Source: Marinibactrum halimedae (GTDB lineage Bacteria > Pseudomonadota > Gammaproteobacteria > Pseudomonadales > Cellvibrionaceae). From it: 64,000 nucleotides of DNA. The position numbers and the translations under genes were made by a program. The notes beneath the pieces were generated by a model. The model searched no databases, was not told the origin of the DNA, and saw nothing but the letters and a program-made list of their open reading frames with translations. Shown here piece by piece: positions 15,330 to 24,627 of this stretch (the first letter of the stretch is position 1; every line of letters begins with the position of its first letter). The DNA is taken from NCBI RefSeq assembly GCF_021234875.1, contig NZ_JAJQVM010000022.1, forward strand, positions 1-64,000, in the 5' to 3' direction.

Positions 15330-16664
15330 TTAGCCAACCGCAGCAGAAAACGCATTACGAGTGAGATTTTCAATACCTTTCTCGGTAATCACAATATCAT
15401 CTTCAATCCGTACTCCACCGTAAGGCGCTAACGCCTCCACTAATGCCCAATTCACTCCAGAGTCGACTTTGGTACGCCAAGGGGCCAATAAACTCTCAAT
15501 AATGTAAATACCCGGCTCAATGGTGAACGCCATGCCACTTTCTAACGTTCGTGTGCAGCGTAAGAAAGGATGCTCCGCCGGTGGCGCGCGTAGTTCACCA
15601 TTTTCATTGGCCAAATGGCCTCCTTTATCGTGCACTTGTGTACCAATTAAATGGCCCAAGCCATGGGGGAAAAAGGCACGAGTAATACCCGAATTGACCG
15701 CTGACTCAACAGAGCCTGTTAACACGCCTATCTCAATCAACGCCCCAGCAATATACTCGTGAGTGCGACGATGCAATTGCACGTAATCCACCCCAATAGC
15801 CAAATCATCAAGCAATTGTAACTGCAACGTTTCCACGGCATTGATCAACGCTTTGTATTCCGCACTGGCATTGTCTGTTGCATTGTCTGTGGCATAGGTA
15901 CGAGTAATATCAGATGCGTAACCCAGGTATTGAGCGCCCGCATCAATCAACATGGAGCGATGAACGGCGGGGCTGTGTTTCTGTAAATGATTGTGGTGCA
16001 ATACCGCCGCGTTTTCATTCAAGCCAACAATATTGTGGTAGGGCAGCTCTTCATCTTTCGCACGGACGGCCTGCAAATACCGAAGGTGGATATCCAACTC
16101 AGATTCACCGGCCTCAAACCCGTTTTTGGCGGCTAAATGCCCTAAAACAGCAACACGATTGGCATTGCGCATGGCATCCACTTCGTATTCCGTTTTGTAA
16201 GCACGATGATAGTCTACATAGGCAATGGCGCCTTCATCGTTCAACGTTACATCGCCTAGAAAGCTTGGCTGATTTCCCAATGTTGGCCCTAAATACACCG
16301 TGTTTTTATCCATGACAAAATAGTCATGAAGGCTATCTACTTCAGCAAATTCCACTATCTGAAATACATTATGAATATCCTCAGGCAACGGTTCTGGGTC
16401 GCTGTGCCAGAAATCGTCTACCACTTTAAGAAATAAAATAGGCTGGTCTTTTTCAGGGGCGAGACCAATAAAACAATCCGGCCTCTGCAATAAAGGTAAC
16501 CACTCCCGAAAATAAGCGTTAGTAGCAAAGGGATAGCTGATGTCATCACGAAATTGATAATGCAACGCCCCTGCACCAATCAACCAACGGGAGAAACCTG
16601 CTTTCAATAGGGCATTTTGATAAATTTTTTGCTTCTGTTTTACATGCTCAGCGTATTGGTACAT
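15330..16664 (-). CDS. pepQ: Xaa-Pro dipeptidase PepQ
   Basis: This cytosolic M24B metallopeptidase cleaves dipeptides with a C-terminal proline. At 444 residues it matches the usual PepQ length. The metal ligands are visible in order: the two aspartates in IDAGAQYLGYASDITRT, the histidine of FFPHGLGHLIGTQVHD, the glutamate of FTIEPGIY and the glutamate of GGVRIEDDIV. The PepQ-specific N-terminus (YAEHVKQKQKIYQNAL...GAGALHYQFRDD) is present. A 12-bp in-frame duplication (15868-15891) gives an ATDNATDNA repeat near the metal site. In E. coli-type enzymes this family can also hydrolyse organophosphates. The N-terminus supports the ATG at 16664. Confidence 0.95.
   Translation of the reverse strand: MYQYAEHVKQKQKIYQNALLKAGFSRWLIGAGALHYQFRDDISYPFATNAYFREWLPLLQRPDCFIGLAPEKDQPILFLKVVDDFWHSDPEPLPEDIHNVFQIVEFAEVDSLHDYFVMDKNTVYLGPTLGNQPSFLGDVTLNDEGAIAYVDYHRAYKTEYEVDAMRNANRVAVLGHLAAKNGFEAGESELDIHLRYLQAVRAKDEELPYHNIVGLNENAAVLHHNHLQKHSPAVHRSMLIDAGAQYLGYASDITRTYATDNATDNASAEYKALINAVETLQLQLLDDLAIGVDYVQLHRRTHEYIAGALIEIGVLTGSVESAVNSGITRAFFPHGLGHLIGTQVHDKGGHLANENGELRAPPAEHPFLRCTRTLESGMAFTIEPGIYIIESLLAPWRTKVDSGVNWALVEALAPYGGVRIEDDIVITEKGIENLTRNAFSAAVG
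15868..15891 (-). repeat. 12-bp in-frame duplication in pepQ
   Basis: GCATTGTCTGTK occurs twice in tandem (15868-15879, 15880-15891), giving a repeated NATD tetrapeptide after the DITRT metal-binding segment. Confidence 0.7.
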
Positions 16665-16837
16665 AGCGTGTCCTCTGTTTTTAGCCGCAGGCTATCAAAA
16701 GCGAATGGGGATTGCATCCAACAAGCGAACGTGGGATACATGATATAACGATTTTTATGGCGTGTTTTTTGAAAGCCCGTTTTAAAAAAGCCGTTTTGAA
16801 CATATCGCTTTGAAAAAGCCGTTTTGGAAAAGTAGTA

Positions 16838-18970
16838 ATGACTGACATCGATACACCAACCAATACCGATACCTTCAATAAAAATACCGACACCCAGCCA
16901 CACAATATCAGTGAATCCGTTCCACCGATGATCGTGGCGGGGCCTATATTACGGCGCTTATTACCCAACCAACTGGTTTTGTGGATCTTCACGACCGATT
17001 CTCGGTCTTGGAACTTGTCTTTATTTGAACCAGGAAGCGACACCGCTTTTTTGTCCCGTGACCTTATTGCCCATACTGAAACCAATAACAGTCATCCTGA
17101 ACATACGCAAATCCAAGTGGGCACTCATGGGTTTATCCACTTTATTAATGTACATTTTGATCAACCGCTGCCTGAAGACACGGTAATTGAATACGATTTA
17201 AACTCTCGTTCTCTCAATAAAAAAAACAATAACGACAACAAAAACAACCATAATGAGCGTGAAGAAAAGACTGCTTACTCTATTTCACTGACCAAGGAAT
17301 TGCCGCATCTAAGTTACTTGGAACAGAACAACTCCGTTAATAAAAGCACAACCGGCCGACCCAGCTTTATCATCAAAACAACCCTTAGTGATGTGGTACA
17401 TGGCTCATGTCGAAAGCCACATTTTAAAGGCGACGATAATTTACTTCAGGCCGATTGCTTAATAGAACGCTCTTTCAAGAGTGACGACAACGCCTCATCA
17501 CGCCCTGATCTCTTACTCATGACCGGTGACCAAATTTACGCCGATGATGTCGCCGGGCCTACCTTAGTGGCCATTCATCAAGTGATTCAACGGCTGGGTT
17601 TGTACAATGAGCAATGGGAAGGCGCGACCATTAACGATTCGACCTCTTTATTCAGCAGTCCAGAATGTTATTACCGGCGTGATACATTGTTACCCAAAAC
17701 TCACGAAAATCGCGATTTATACGAGCGTTTTTACAAGGGTGCTCGAAAGCCGATTTTTACGTCTGTGTACGCTAAAAATCATTTAATTACCTTGTCTGAA
17801 GTATTGGCCATGTATTTGTTGGTGTGGTCTCCAGTTCCGTGGCAATGGGTAGACTTAGACAACACCGCCCTCACCGAGCCGAGCACTGAAGAAGAGATTC
17901 AACAGCTCTATGCCAAAGAAAAAGCGGTTATAGAACGCTTTGTAGAAGGCTTGCCCCAAGTACAACGGGCCATGGCCCACTTGCCGGTGTACATGATTTT
18001 TGACGATCATGACATTACCGACGATTGGAATTTACACCGCGCCTGGGAAGAGTCTGCGTACGGCAACCCGTTTTCCAAACGGATAATTGGTAACGCGCTC
18101 ATTGGCTATTGGTTAATGCAAGGATGGGGAAATCACCCAGAAGCGTTCAGCCTAGAAACCACCGAATCGGTTCTGAATTTATTTCAACACCATCAAACAC
18201 CACACTATAAAAATCACGATGATCTCATCGACCACCTTTTGGCCATACAAGAATGGGACTACACCGTACCGACCTTTCCTAAACTCGTGGTATTAGATAC
18301 CCGAACCAATCGATGGCGCTCTGAATCCAATGCCGAAAAACCGTCTGGCCTGATGGATTGGGAAATGCTGTCTAAATTGCAACAAGAATTAATTCATGAA
18401 GAGTCGGTAATTATGGTGTCTGCCGCTCCTATTTTCGGGGTAAAATTCATCGAAACGATCCAAAAAATCTTTACCTTTTTAGGCCAAGCATTAGTGGTGG
18501 ATGCCGAAAGCTGGATGGCGCACCCAGGCACTGCCAATGTAATTTTAAATATTTTTCGCCACCCGAAAACACCCCAACATTTTATTATTCTCTCTGGCGA
18601 TGTGCACTATTCCTTTGCCTACAACGTGAAAATTCGGTTTAGTAAAAGCAGCCCCAGTATTTGGCAAATTACCTGTAGCGGTTTAAAAAATCGATTCCCT
18701 GATAAATTGTTAACTGTGTTTGATTATCTTGATCGTGTGCTCTATGCCAGCCAATCCCCATTAAATTGGTTTACCAAACGTCGTAGCATGAAAATTAAAG
18801 CGCGCAAACCTATAAGTCTTTCCCAACAAGAGCAAAAACCAACAGCAGGACACCTACTCAATACCGGTGGGCTGGGTCGTGTCCGCATTAATACCGAAGG
18901 AGAACATCGTGGACGCCCAGAGTCCATTACTGTTTTACACGGAGAAAATAAAGAAGAAATATTTCAGTAA
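16838..18970 (+). CDS. PhoD-like metallophosphatase
   Basis: The 710-residue product has the PhoD/alkaline phosphatase D metallophosphatase motifs: GSCRKPHF (about 190), LLMTGDQIYADDV (about 228), MIFDDHDITDDWNL (about 388) and ILSGDVHYSFAYN (about 588). These carry the Asp, Asn and His ligands of the binuclear metal site. No signal peptide is present, unlike Tat-exported PhoD, so it is probably cytoplasmic or peripheral. The N-terminal 180 residues form a beta-rich extension with a low-complexity Asn/Lys stretch. The substrate is unknown; phosphodiester or phosphomonoester cleavage is inferred. No Pho box is obvious upstream. The next gene follows after 166 bp, with a strong hairpin between them. 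Confidence 0.85.
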   Translation: MTDIDTPTNTDTFNKNTDTQPHNISESVPPMIVAGPILRRLLPNQLVLWIFTTDSRSWNLSLFEPGSDTAFLSRDLIAHTETNNSHPEHTQIQVGTHGFIHFINVHFDQPLPEDTVIEYDLNSRSLNKKNNNDNKNNHNEREEKTAYSISLTKELPHLSYLEQNNSVNKSTTGRPSFIIKTTLSDVVHGSCRKPHFKGDDNLLQADCLIERSFKSDDNASSRPDLLLMTGDQIYADDVAGPTLVAIHQVIQRLGLYNEQWEGATINDSTSLFSSPECYYRRDTLLPKTHENRDLYERFYKGARKPIFTSVYAKNHLITLSEVLAMYLLVWSPVPWQWVDLDNTALTEPSTEEEIQQLYAKEKAVIERFVEGLPQVQRAMAHLPVYMIFDDHDITDDWNLHRAWEESAYGNPFSKRIIGNALIGYWLMQGWGNHPEAFSLETTESVLNLFQHHQTPHYKNHDDLIDHLLAIQEWDYTVPTFPKLVVLDTRTNRWRSESNAEKPSGLMDWEMLSKLQQELIHEESVIMVSAAPIFGVKFIETIQKIFTFLGQALVVDAESWMAHPGTANVILNIFRHPKTPQHFIILSGDVHYSFAYNVKIRFSKSSPSIWQITCSGLKNRFPDKLLTVFDYLDRVLYASQSPLNWFTKRRSMKIKARKPISLSQQEQKPTAGHLLNTGGLGRVRINTEGEHRGRPESITVLHGENKEEIFQ

Positions 18971-19049
18971 CTTTTATCATATAAAAATTTCATTTAAGCG
19001 TCACAAAAAATACCCCAAAACGTCTAAATTGCCTCTTAGGCTTTCTGCC

Positions 19050-19085
19050 CCTCATCTTAGCGTTCATTATCGCGCCAAGATGAGG
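19050..19085 (+). terminator. Stem-loop between the PhoD-like and Vps62-jacalin genes
   Basis: CCTCATCTT (19050-19058) pairs with AAGATGAGG (19077-19085). The stem continues with GCG/CGC after one mismatch. No direct T-run follows; ATTTTTA comes 5-10 nt later. It is either a weak terminator of the upstream gene or a leader structure of the next. Confidence 0.5.
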
Positions 19086-19136
19086 TCATTGATTTTTACA
19101 TCGCACCCACTTAAAAAATCAAAAAATGAGGCTCCT

Positions 19137-20705
19137 ATGACGTTTCAGCAACGCATCAGTTCTTTGCTAACTAAAACTTTCACTCTTTCGTTAGTATCGT
19201 TTTCCACTTTTTCTCTACACAGCGTTGCGGCTACGCTCATCAGTGATGAAACCGTAAAAAAATATGCGCCTTTAATAAAACTGCATCGCAACGATTCAAG
19301 TATGCCCACCAGTGTTGAAAAAACATTGGCAAATGCCACCATTAAAGATGAAGGTGGAAATATTATTTTCTCTCAATTAGACAATATTACGGCCCATGAC
19401 CTTCAACCCGGCGATTATATCGACATCAATGATGACTTTCGTAACGGTAACCCAGTGATTAACGGCGTTGTTAAGGCACCTGTGTATGTACGCTTAATGG
19501 AAGATGAAGGCAAACCCTACACCGACATTCAATATATGTTGTTTTACCCTTACAACGGCTGTGCTTATTTGCGTGTTAATTATTACGTTTATGCGCGCGT
19601 GTCTACTCACACTCGCAATGTGCCTGTGTGTAATTTTGGCCGGCACGAAGGCGATTGGGAACACGTTACCGTACGTGTCGATAATCAAACACAAAACGCA
19701 ATGGGTGTATTTTTATCAGGCCACGGAAAAGGCAATTGGTACAGTTACGACAACGACCCCCATTTAATCAAATCGGATACTCACCCGGTGGTGTATTCTG
19801 CCTTAAACAGCCACGCGAATTACGCCTATGAAGGGACCTTTACCCAAGCAGACTTGGGCAGTGCAGCAACGGCAGCCGGCATTGCACTCGGCAGTTTAAC
19901 CGGCAACCCGATTACTTGGGTAAAGCAGGTAGACACCACCGCCAACAGCGGCACACTGACGTTTGAGAATGATCCACAGCGCGACACTCAACCTCTCTGG
20001 GAAACCTGGAATCAGCTTGAGCCTATCACCGGTGAAGAACCATGGACACAACTGGACTTACGCTGGGGTGAGCAAATGGACAACAGTGGTAACGTTCGTG
20101 TACCCAATATGGAAGAAGCCGCAGAAAGCTCACTTCGAACACTGGCCAATGCCGCCATTCGCATCGGCTTGGTGGAGGATTACATTAACGGAATCGCGCC
20201 AAAAACCCCGACCTTTCAACCGTCATTTAATGACGACTTTGGCAACTTGTACTTAACCAGCCAACACTGGGGAAACAAAGAGGGAGGGTCAGAATTTGAT
20301 GACCGAAACGAGCTGTGGAAAACCGGCACCGTAAAAGTCGAACAACTGGTTTTACGCGCCGGTAGACGTATTGATCAGATCGGCTTTGTCACACGCTCCA
20401 GTACAGACAACACCACAAAAACACTAGAGCACGGCGGCAATGGGGGTCGAGAAACAATCCTTACGCTAAGCGACAATGAATACATTACCTCCGCTGAAAT
20501 TCACATAGGTAAAAAAGACGGTAAATTAAGGGTGTTTTACGCCCACTTCACTACCAGCAAAAACAATACGCTGTCTGGTGGCCGAACCACCGATCAACGC
20601 TATACCACAAACGCCCCAGCCGGCTACCAAATCGTAGGCACCTATGGGCGCGCAGGAGACGAACTGGACCAATTGGGCTTTGTGTTTGCTCCCATCGCTC
20701 AGTAG
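19137..20705 (+). CDS. Secreted Vps62-domain protein with C-terminal jacalin-like lectin domain
   Basis: The 522-residue product starts with a signal peptide (cleavage near SVAA, residue 32). The first 300 residues match the Vps62/DUF946 family (PF06101): YAPLIKLHRNDSSMP, IQYMLFYPYNG, FGRHEGDWEHVTVRVD, LSGHGKGNWY and VVYSALNSHANYAYEG. The last 140 residues form a jacalin-like lectin: GGSEFDDRNE, RAGRRIDQIGFV, HGGNGGRE and GRAGDELDQLGFVF. Jacalin domains bind glycans. The Vps62 part is of unknown activity, and fungal and bacterial forms are often secreted. A role in binding host or algal glycans is inference. The start is supported by GAGG before ATG 19137, and a clear terminator follows at 20790-20808. 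Confidence 0.85.
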   Translation: MTFQQRISSLLTKTFTLSLVSFSTFSLHSVAATLISDETVKKYAPLIKLHRNDSSMPTSVEKTLANATIKDEGGNIIFSQLDNITAHDLQPGDYIDINDDFRNGNPVINGVVKAPVYVRLMEDEGKPYTDIQYMLFYPYNGCAYLRVNYYVYARVSTHTRNVPVCNFGRHEGDWEHVTVRVDNQTQNAMGVFLSGHGKGNWYSYDNDPHLIKSDTHPVVYSALNSHANYAYEGTFTQADLGSAATAAGIALGSLTGNPITWVKQVDTTANSGTLTFENDPQRDTQPLWETWNQLEPITGEEPWTQLDLRWGEQMDNSGNVRVPNMEEAAESSLRTLANAAIRIGLVEDYINGIAPKTPTFQPSFNDDFGNLYLTSQHWGNKEGGSEFDDRNELWKTGTVKVEQLVLRAGRRIDQIGFVTRSSTDNTTKTLEHGGNGGRETILTLSDNEYITSAEIHIGKKDGKLRVFYAHFTTSKNNTLSGGRTTDQRYTTNAPAGYQIVGTYGRAGDELDQLGFVFAPIAQ

Positions 20706-20755
20706 TCAATAATGTAATTGCTCAATCAATTAACGAACTCGGATAAACCTTAGCT

Positions 20756-20791
20756 ACAATCTCAGCCACAACCTCAGCGACAACACTCTCG
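20756..20791 (+). repeat. 12-bp degenerate tandem repeat
   Basis: Three units resembling ACAAYCTCAGCS start at 20756, 20768 and 20780, in non-coding DNA just before the terminator of the Vps62-jacalin gene. Confidence 0.55.
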
Positions 20792-20808
20792 GTGCGCAAT
20801 GCGCACCG
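20790..20808 (+). terminator. Terminator of the Vps62-jacalin gene
   Basis: CGGTGCGC (20790-20797) and GCGCACCG (20801-20808) form a perfect 8-bp GC-rich stem with a 3-nt loop, followed by TGTATTTATT. The rest of the gap up to 21057 is AT-rich and probably holds the promoter of the next gene. Confidence 0.7.
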
Positions 20809-21057
20809 TGTATTTATTGAACTACTTTACCACTATTTTTACCATCACTTTTATTACCACCACCGCCAATGTCGTTAAAATTAATTTTAATTAACAATTT
20901 GGCTATCTTGCACGACAGTTTTTCTCTGATTCGATAATATAAAGAAACTCGCCACCCCCATGCCGTGTTAGTATCAAATTAACAAATACCTGTTACAGCA
21001 AAGGTTTTTGTGACAGGACTCTTAAGTTGTACATTATTTTGGAATAGGAGTTAAATT

Positions 21058-21495
21058 GTGAGAGTAACACTCAGCATTATTTTTTGTGCCTTTTTTATTT
21101 CCAATCACGCCCTAGCACGGGACACCATTGGTAATTACTCTGTAGAAGAGGCCCTGTCGGTAGAAAAAATCAAAAATAAATTAGGGAACAACATTCAATT
21201 TTACTTCGGCTCAGAACCCCATGGAAAGGTTGTTAAAAACTTCGGTGAATACAGATCAAGAAAAAAAACCAACGCGTTTGGTAAAACCGATAAATCTGCT
21301 TGCCAATGGGTTTTCTTATCTACCCTACTTTCTCTAAAAAATAGAGCAATTCAAGAAGGCGGCAATGCTGTAATCAATATTAAATCCATCTACCGTGGTA
21401 ATTTGGTGTCTAGCAATGAACACTTCCAATGTGGTGCTGGAGCAGTTATGGCAGGCGTTTCATTAATTGGTGATGTGGTTAAAATTGAAGATTGA
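21058..21495 (+). CDS. Small secreted protein, excinuclease-like annotation family
   Basis: The 145-residue product has a signal peptide (cleavage after ALA near residue 20). The mature protein has a conserved pattern DTIGNYSVEEAL...NIQFYFG...KTNAFGKTDKSACQWVFLSTLLSLKNRA...GGNAVINI...FQCGAGAVMAGVSLIGDVVKI. Similar short proteins in Shewanella and Xanthomonas are often labelled excinuclease ABC subunit, a misleading name because they lack any ATPase. The two cysteines could form a disulfide in the periplasm. Its alanine/glycine-rich C-terminal half recalls the YbjQ fold, and a true YbjQ gene follows 87 bp later. TAGGAG precedes the GTG start. Function is unknown. Confidence 0.8.
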   Translation: MRVTLSIIFCAFFISNHALARDTIGNYSVEEALSVEKIKNKLGNNIQFYFGSEPHGKVVKNFGEYRSRKKTNAFGKTDKSACQWVFLSTLLSLKNRAIQEGGNAVINIKSIYRGNLVSSNEHFQCGAGAVMAGVSLIGDVVKIED

Positions 21496-21582
21496 CAAAT
21501 AAAATATAAAAACAATTTTCGAGTCATGCATTTCTTGATGACACCCTCATTACTCGTTAATTAATTAGAAAAGGAAGCAGTC

Positions 21583-21906
21583 ATGCTAAAAACAACTACC
21601 TCTACCGTCGATGGAAAAGAAATACAAGATTACCTCGACGTTGTTGTTGGTGAAGCCATTTTAGGTGCCAACATTTTTAAAGATATCTTTGGTGCGGTTC
21701 GCGATATCGTCGGTGGCAGGGCAGGAGCGTATGAGAAAGAGATGGGCAAAGCTCGAAAAATCGCTTTTGAAGAAATGGAAAATCAAGCAAGAGATCTTGG
21801 CGCTGATGGTATTGTTGGTATTGATATTGACTATGAAGTCGTTGGCCAGCAAGGCGGAATGATGATGGTGAGCGTAAGTGGAACGGCGGTTAAGTTTAAA
21901 AAATAG
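21583..21906 (+). CDS. YbjQ/UPF0145 family protein
   Basis: The 107-residue product has the complete UPF0145 pattern: [34 protein letters not shown], then [32 protein letters not shown] and a beta-hairpin end [13 protein letters not shown] (segments in order). The family forms stable pentamers and is called putative heavy-metal binding, but the role is not proven. AGGAAG precedes the ATG. It is probably co-transcribed with the secreted gene before it. A bulged hairpin follows the stop at once. Confidence 0.93.
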   Translation: MLKTTTSTVDGKEIQDYLDVVVGEAILGANIFKDIFGAVRDIVGGRAGAYEKEMGKARKIAFEEMENQARDLGADGIVGIDIDYEVVGQQGGMMMVSVSGTAVKFKK

Positions 21907-21941
21907 TGAGAGCAAACTCGATGACAGGAAATTTGCTCACT
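21905..21941 (+). terminator. Stem-loop after the YbjQ gene
   Basis: AGTGAG plus GCAAA (21905-21916, one bulged A) pairs with TTTGCTCACT (21932-21941), overlapping the stop codon. It has no T-run, so termination is not certain. Confidence 0.4.
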
Positions 21942-22190
21942 GATGAAGCCAAATACCAAAAGAGCGGCGTTATTTGGAACGGCATTGCGACTGAAATTAA
22001 GACTAACTAGAAAAACCTCTCCATACAAACAAAAACAGTTCACACAAAAACCGTAAAAAAGTCTCATTATTTTTTAAATTTTTGTAAATTTTGAGAATGC
22101 AATTCACGCCATGATACTGATGAATTGTTACCCTCTCCTTTTTATTTTATCACCCATCTCGGCCAACCGCTCACAATGAGGCACACACTC

Positions 22191-23069
22191 ATGGATAAGT
22201 CACTCGTTACTGTTATCGCTCTTTCGACTATTTTAGTGGGCTGTGGCGGGGATGATGACGATCACTCTTCTGACAATACCGACACTAACGCTATCCCTGC
22301 TAATGTTGTCTCCATTGCCAAAAGCGCTGTTGAAACCGTACGTATGGCCAGCGCCTTTCCGGCAACATCTGAGTTTTTTGTCCAACCGGAAACTCAATCT
22401 GCCAGTATGAACACGGTCAATAGCGCGATGTTTGGCGATACAAGCGAAGAAACTGCCACTCCCGACTCTGCCGCCAGTATTTCTGGTGAGTGTGGCGGCA
22501 ACGCCGAAACAATGATGCACACCACAACAGGAGAAGAGGGGCCTTACCCCATTAATGTGGAGTGGTCGTTACAGCACAATAACTTCTGCCAATACAACCG
22601 TGAGGGTGCTCAATTTACAATTGAGGGCAATGTGAATGTTTTGGTGGATGTTATCAGCGAAACCCAAAACTCTGTTGAAGAGCGTTACCAATTCTCATTT
22701 ACCCATAGCCGAATAGGTGCACCAGGACAAGGATCGCTTGATATGAAATCGTCTTGTGAATCCAGTATGAGTGATACTGAACAACTCGCTTGTGAATATT
22801 CCTTTTATGGCCAAAACCATACGGCTCATTTCAACCTATCGAAAGACGACTCCTTCTCCGAAACCCATTCGAAGGGTAACCTGCTATTAGACAATAACCA
22901 ACTTGCCGGCTTAGATTTTGCTGAGCTAGCCCACTGCGAGAACGGTAACATCGCCAACGGAAGCGGCGTTATCACTTTGCCCGAGGGCGATACTATGGCC
23001 ATTGATTTTGATGATTGTATGAGCTTCACTCTTAACTACAAAGGGAGTTCAGAGACACTCTTATTTTAG
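22191..23069 (+). CDS. Lipoprotein of a two-member local family (copy A)
   Basis: The 293-residue product has a lipoprotein signal (MDKSLVTVIALSTILVGC) and an acidic linker GGDDDD. I do not recognise a named family. It is clearly paralogous to the lipoprotein at 49828. Both share the signal, an AVxxxxTVxMAxAF segment, CGGxA, YPxxV with FCQY, a cysteine pair near residue 190-210, and the ending CxNGNIxxGxGxIT...IDFxxC...YxGxxExLLF. Conserved cysteines suggest disulfides in a beta-rich surface or periplasmic domain. The frame is open from a TTG at 22125, but GAGG at 22178-22181 favours the ATG at 22191. Confidence 0.75.
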   Translation: MDKSLVTVIALSTILVGCGGDDDDHSSDNTDTNAIPANVVSIAKSAVETVRMASAFPATSEFFVQPETQSASMNTVNSAMFGDTSEETATPDSAASISGECGGNAETMMHTTTGEEGPYPINVEWSLQHNNFCQYNREGAQFTIEGNVNVLVDVISETQNSVEERYQFSFTHSRIGAPGQGSLDMKSSCESSMSDTEQLACEYSFYGQNHTAHFNLSKDDSFSETHSKGNLLLDNNQLAGLDFAELAHCENGNIANGSGVITLPEGDTMAIDFDDCMSFTLNYKGSSETLLF

Positions 23070-23407
23070 ATTATTGCTCTCACGGGCTAACTTCTACATG
23101 CTCTGACAATTTGTTTCGATTTGGCTGACGGCGGTGCTTTCTGAAATGACGCACCACTTCAAACCTTTATTCGTAGAGATTTCATCATATAAACACGCCA
23201 CTACATGCCTTTCCATCATCTGAATATTAAAAACTTCAATATTCATGGACTCATAATACTCTCCGAAGAAAAAGCAATTAATAAGAGATAGCTATTTGTT
23301 CAAACAGTTCTCTCAGCTTATGATTAAACTTGATTACTGCGACATATCGTATTGATAATGAGGCCATTTGGTGTCAATGAAACGTCGTTTTAATAAATCC
23401 GCCTCTT
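23070..23407. other. Intergenic region before the TauE/SafE gene
   Basis: The only visible structure in this 338-bp AT-rich stretch is an exact inverted repeat, TGAATATT (23221-23228) and AATATTCA (23238-23245), with a 9-nt spacer, a possible operator. I see no gene and no clear promoter. Confidence 0.35.
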
Positions 23408-24373
23408 ATGGAAAGTCTATATAAAATGGATGTAAAGAATTTACCTTCCCCTTCAAATGAGCCCGACGCGTTCGCGATATCGGCAACCCCTCTGTCCCAA
23501 CGAATCAGCCTTCCTCTTATTGTGGTGTATGTTTTGGGGTTTTGTGCCTTTTATTCAGCCATTTTGACGTGGAACGATGGCACCGCACATTTGATACAAG
23601 AATATTGGTATTTCTTCTTTTTAGGTTTATGTGGCGCACTGGTGGCGAATTCCACCGGTGCCGGTGGTGGAATTATCTTTATTCCTTTTTTCGCTACGCA
23701 TGGCTTTACCCCGTTGCAAGCTGTGGCGACCAGCATGGCGATTCAATGCTGCGGTATGACAGCAGGCTCGGTATCATGGCTGAACAAGCTTCAAAAAATG
23801 CATCATGACCATCCCGCATTTTTATCCACACTGAAAATGCTGTGCTGGTGGAGTGGCATTTCTACTATTGCAGGGGTATTGGTAGGCCAATATGCCTTTC
23901 AACTGCCTCCCTCTGATGTCTCTGGATTCTTCCGCTGGTTTTCAATCGTTTTCGGTATTGCCTTGTTTGCCTATACCTTAATCAATCGCACCCGCGAGTT
24001 ACTGGAACACCCTCCATTGGAATGGTCTGGCACACTGTTGCTGATTGTTGCAGGTTTTTTCGGGGGGATGGTCACGGCATGGATATCCGTTGGTGTTGGG
24101 GAATGCATTGCGCTTCTTATGTTCTTTTTACGCTTTCATCCCTCTGTAGCGGTCGCCATGGGGGTTTTCACCTCCGCTATTGCCGTGCTCACCGGCATTA
24201 TTCAACACACTTGGGTAGTACCATCGGTTTCCATTGAAGTGTTTTTGTTTGCTGGCCAAGCCGCTTTTGTGGGCGGTTATGTGGCACGACTGATTACACA
24301 GAAGCTCGGTGGGTTCAATTTGAAGTTGTTCTTTGCGTTGTGGATCTTGGTAACGGGCTTGTTTATGGAGTAA
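23408..24373 (+). CDS. TauE/SafE family (TSUP) membrane permease
   Basis: The 321-residue product has about eight hydrophobic segments and the PF01925 signatures: GALVANSTGAGGGIIFIPFF near residue 77 and, in the second half, GGMVTAWISVGVGECIAL near 220. TSUP proteins export sulfite, sulfoacetate or related anions, or import small organosulfur compounds. The substrate here is unknown. The soluble N-terminal 30 residues are longer than usual. ATG 23408 and ATG 23426 are both possible and neither has a strong ribosome-binding site. A 22-bp tandem repeat follows the stop. Confidence 0.88.
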   Translation: MESLYKMDVKNLPSPSNEPDAFAISATPLSQRISLPLIVVYVLGFCAFYSAILTWNDGTAHLIQEYWYFFFLGLCGALVANSTGAGGGIIFIPFFATHGFTPLQAVATSMAIQCCGMTAGSVSWLNKLQKMHHDHPAFLSTLKMLCWWSGISTIAGVLVGQYAFQLPPSDVSGFFRWFSIVFGIALFAYTLINRTRELLEHPPLEWSGTLLLIVAGFFGGMVTAWISVGVGECIALLMFFLRFHPSVAVAMGVFTSAIAVLTGIIQHTWVVPSVSIEVFLFAGQAAFVGGYVARLITQKLGGFNLKLFFALWILVTGLFME

Positions 24374-24381
24374 GCCGAAAG

Positions 24382-24436
24382 ATTCAATGTATAAAAAATG
24401 TATATTCAATGTATAAAAAATGTATATTCAATGTAT
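24382..24436 (+). repeat. 22-bp tandem repeat, two and a half copies
   Basis: Two identical 22-bp units (24382-24403, 24404-24425) start ATTCAATGTATAAAAAATGT, and an 11-bp partial third copy ends at 24436. It lies in the non-coding gap after the TSUP gene. Confidence 0.9.
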
Positions 24437-24627
24437 TGACATTTTCTCACCCCAATAATCAAGGGCTTTCATGTGAGGTAAAGGGCTGATTTTAGGCTCT
24501 TAAAAACCCCTTAATGTCAACGGTGACGTTTTGATTCACGCAATGATACTATGCCGCCGTTTTTAGAAAAGTAGACGACATTTTGGCTCTGTTTTTTGTC
24601 GCATAAACTCAGGGCTGTGCAATAATT

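Noticed and set aside
18867-19136. 90-codon N-terminal extension of the Vps62-jacalin frame
   Set aside because: It overlaps the end of the PhoD-like gene and crosses a strong hairpin. The ATG at 19137 gives a ribosome-binding site and a clean signal peptide.
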